DNA from: Thermotomaculum hydrothermale
Lineage (GTDB): Bacteria; Acidobacteriota; Holophagae; Thermotomaculales; Thermotomaculaceae
Direction of reading: 5' to 3'
Assembly: GCF_016592575.1 (NCBI RefSeq)
Contig: NZ_AP017470.1
Location: forward strand, 186,001 to 250,000
DNA: 64,000 nt
In this document: piece by piece, positions 63,126 to 64,000 of the stretch
Layout of the letters: each line of letters starts with the position of its first letter
How positions within the stretch are numbered: the first letter of the stretch is position 1
Program-made: the position numbers and the translations under genes
Notes under the pieces: model-generated
The model's database searches: none
What the model saw: the letters and a program-made list of their open reading frames with translations, nothing else
Told to the model about the DNA's origin: nothing

Positions 63126-63410
63126 ATGACAGGCGAAGATAGAAAAATAAATGAAGAGGCACTAAAAAGACGTAAAAAACCGAGTAAGGTTCACCACAGG
63201 GTTCATGTTTATGAAAATCTTTGCAAGGGATGCGGTATATGTGTTGCCGTATGCCCGACGGGGACATTGCAATTAGTAAACAACAAGTATTCTGTTTACG
63301 GCGTTGTTGCAAAGGTTGATGCAGAGGAATACTGCATAGGTTGCAAAACCTGTGAAATGAGATGCCCCGATTTTGCTATTCGTATAGACGAGGAGGAAAC
63401 AAATGAGTAA
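63126..63410 (+). CDS. korD: 2[4Fe-4S] ferredoxin subunit of 2-oxoglutarate oxidoreductase
   Basis: 94 residues. Two cluster motifs: CKGCGICVAVCP and CIGCKTCEMRCP. The Lys/Arg-rich start (about 30 residues) precedes the ferredoxin fold. Directly upstream of korA (overlap of eight bases) and downstream of sucD, which marks it as the delta subunit of the 2-oxoglutarate ferredoxin oxidoreductase of four-subunit type. Confidence 0.92.
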   Translation: MTGEDRKINEEALKRRKKPSKVHHRVHVYENLCKGCGICVAVCPTGTLQLVNNKYSVYGVVAKVDAEEYCIGCKTCEMRCPDFAIRIDEEETNE

Positions 63411-64000
63411 AAGAAAAGGGGTATATACAGGAAACGAACTTATTGCTCTTGCGGCAATTGATGCAGGGTGCAGGTTTTATGCCGGTTACCCAATTACCCC
63501 ATCATCAGAGATTATGGAGGTAATGTCCAAAGAGATGCCAAAGGTTGGTGGCGGTTTTATCCAGATGGAAGATGAAATTGCTTCAATGGCTGCTGCAATT
63601 GGTGCTGCATGGACAGGGGTAAAATCAATGACTGCATCTTCAGGTCCTGGAATTTCCTTAAAATCAGAAAACTTAGGTCTTGCTTGTATTACCGAAACTC
63701 CAGTGGTAATTGTTAACATTATGAGAGGTGGCCCGTCAACTGGATTCCCAACTGCACCAAGCCAATCTGATGTTATGCAGGCTAAATGGGGAACTCACGG
63801 AGACCACCCTGTTATTGCCCTTGTACCGGGTAATGCAAAGGAAATGTATTATGAAACAGTTAGGGCTTTCAATTTGGCAGAAAAATTCAGAACTCCTGTG
63901 TTTATATTAGGCGATGAAACATTAGGCCACATGAATACAATGGTTGAATTGCCAGACCCATCTGAGCTTGAGATTGTTGAAAGGGAAATATACCAGCCGA
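63403..64000 (+). CDS. korA: 2-oxoglutarate:ferredoxin oxidoreductase alpha subunit, cut by window end
   Basis: ATG 63403, with GAGGAGG just upstream, opens a frame that stays open for 199 codons to the end of the window. GVYTGNELIALAAIDAGCRF, YAGYPITPSSEIMEVM, MEDEIASMAAAIGA, TASSGPGISLKSE and IMRGGPSTGFPT are the typical core of KorA-type enzymes, thiamine-binding partner of KorB (expected next, outside). It oxidises 2-oxoglutarate to succinyl-CoA or fixes CO2 in reverse. Confidence 0.94.
   Translation, partial: MSKRKGVYTGNELIALAAIDAGCRFYAGYPITPSSEIMEVMSKEMPKVGGGFIQMEDEIASMAAAIGAAWTGVKSMTASSGPGISLKSENLGLACITETPVVIVNIMRGGPSTGFPTAPSQSDVMQAKWGTHGDHPVIALVPGNAKEMYYETVRAFNLAEKFRTPVFILGDETLGHMNTMVELPDPSELEIVEREIYQP

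Noticed and set aside
1-64000. Nitrogenase island suggested by the NifX-type protein
   Set aside because: No nifHDK, nifE/N or nifB genes; the neighbours fit an orange-protein-type cluster instead.

Overview
The window (about 35% G+C by eye) reads as one stretch of chromosome from a low-GC, Gram-negative-type bacterium with a strongly anaerobic look. Evidence: a PilQ secretin and lipoprotein signals (outer membrane); a ferredoxin-type 2-oxoglutarate oxidoreductase joined to sucCD; an orange-protein (ORP)-like Fe-S/Mo cluster; and a stand-alone flavodiiron-like ODP protein. A GH57 branching enzyme, an IS256 element and a long CRISPR array with an ATTGAAAC repeat end would fit a thermophile. 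I cannot name the species. Deferribacterota, Acidobacteriota or Thermodesulfobacteriota-like lineages are guesses from gene content only.

Layout. 1-2698: distal part of a CRISPR array (41 repeats visible, leader and cas genes outside). 2.9-5.0 kb: secreted M1-type gluzincin with a frameshift in its signal peptide. 5.0-9.1 kb (minus): glycogen operon GH57 branching enzyme - galT-like - glgA. 9.27-10.55 kb: intact IS256-family element with terminal repeats and an 8-bp target duplication. 10.6-13.6 kb: GMC oxidoreductase plus aldehyde dehydrogenase. 13.8-17.2 kb: diguanylate cyclase, purC, secreted phospholipase D-like protein, tRNA-Phe. 17.3-21.2 kb: ODP-like protein (minus), then the ORP-like set (NifX-fold protein, two Gly/Arg-rich DUF5320-type proteins, two MinD/ferredoxin ATPases). 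21.3-29.8 kb: FHA/degenerate GGDEF protein, glycerate kinase, FAH-family enzyme, then surface polysaccharide genes (Wzz-like, a frameshifted membrane glycosyltransferase, two convergent O-antigen ligase/polymerase-like proteins).

29.9-33.2 kb: queC, a 5'-nucleotidase split into two genes in reversed domain order, and tsaD. 33.3-37.8 kb: a 1427-residue secreted subtilase preceded by a short basic upstream reading frame. 37.9-41.3 kb: RodZ-like protein, an unknown repeat protein, a DnaJ-TPR protein and a PP2C phosphatase. 41.4-48.8 kb: pilMNOPQ followed by a lipoprotein, an acidic TPR protein and a small possible Roadblock-fold protein. 48.8-57.2 kb: pepP/Q-type peptidase, efp, accB, accC, phosphodiesterase, two pseudopilin-like proteins, ArsR regulator, pgpA, ribF, LysM protein, thioredoxin-like protein. 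57.2-61.0 kb: DHH-CBS-poly(A) polymerase fusion and adenosine deaminase. 61.1-64.0 kb: sucC, sucD, korD-type ferredoxin and korA (cut by the window end), a ferredoxin-linked step of the TCA cycle in either direction.

Genes are packed in long co-directional runs with 1-37 bp overlaps, so most are probably co-transcribed. Two genes are interrupted by single-base frameshifts at homopolymers (T6 near 2961, A8 near 25639), which is either assembly error or slippage/phase variation. No cas genes, rRNA, prophage or integrase were seen. No stretch over 300 bases outside the CRISPR array lacks a gene; the longest gap (2699-2924) is AT-rich and holds one promoter.
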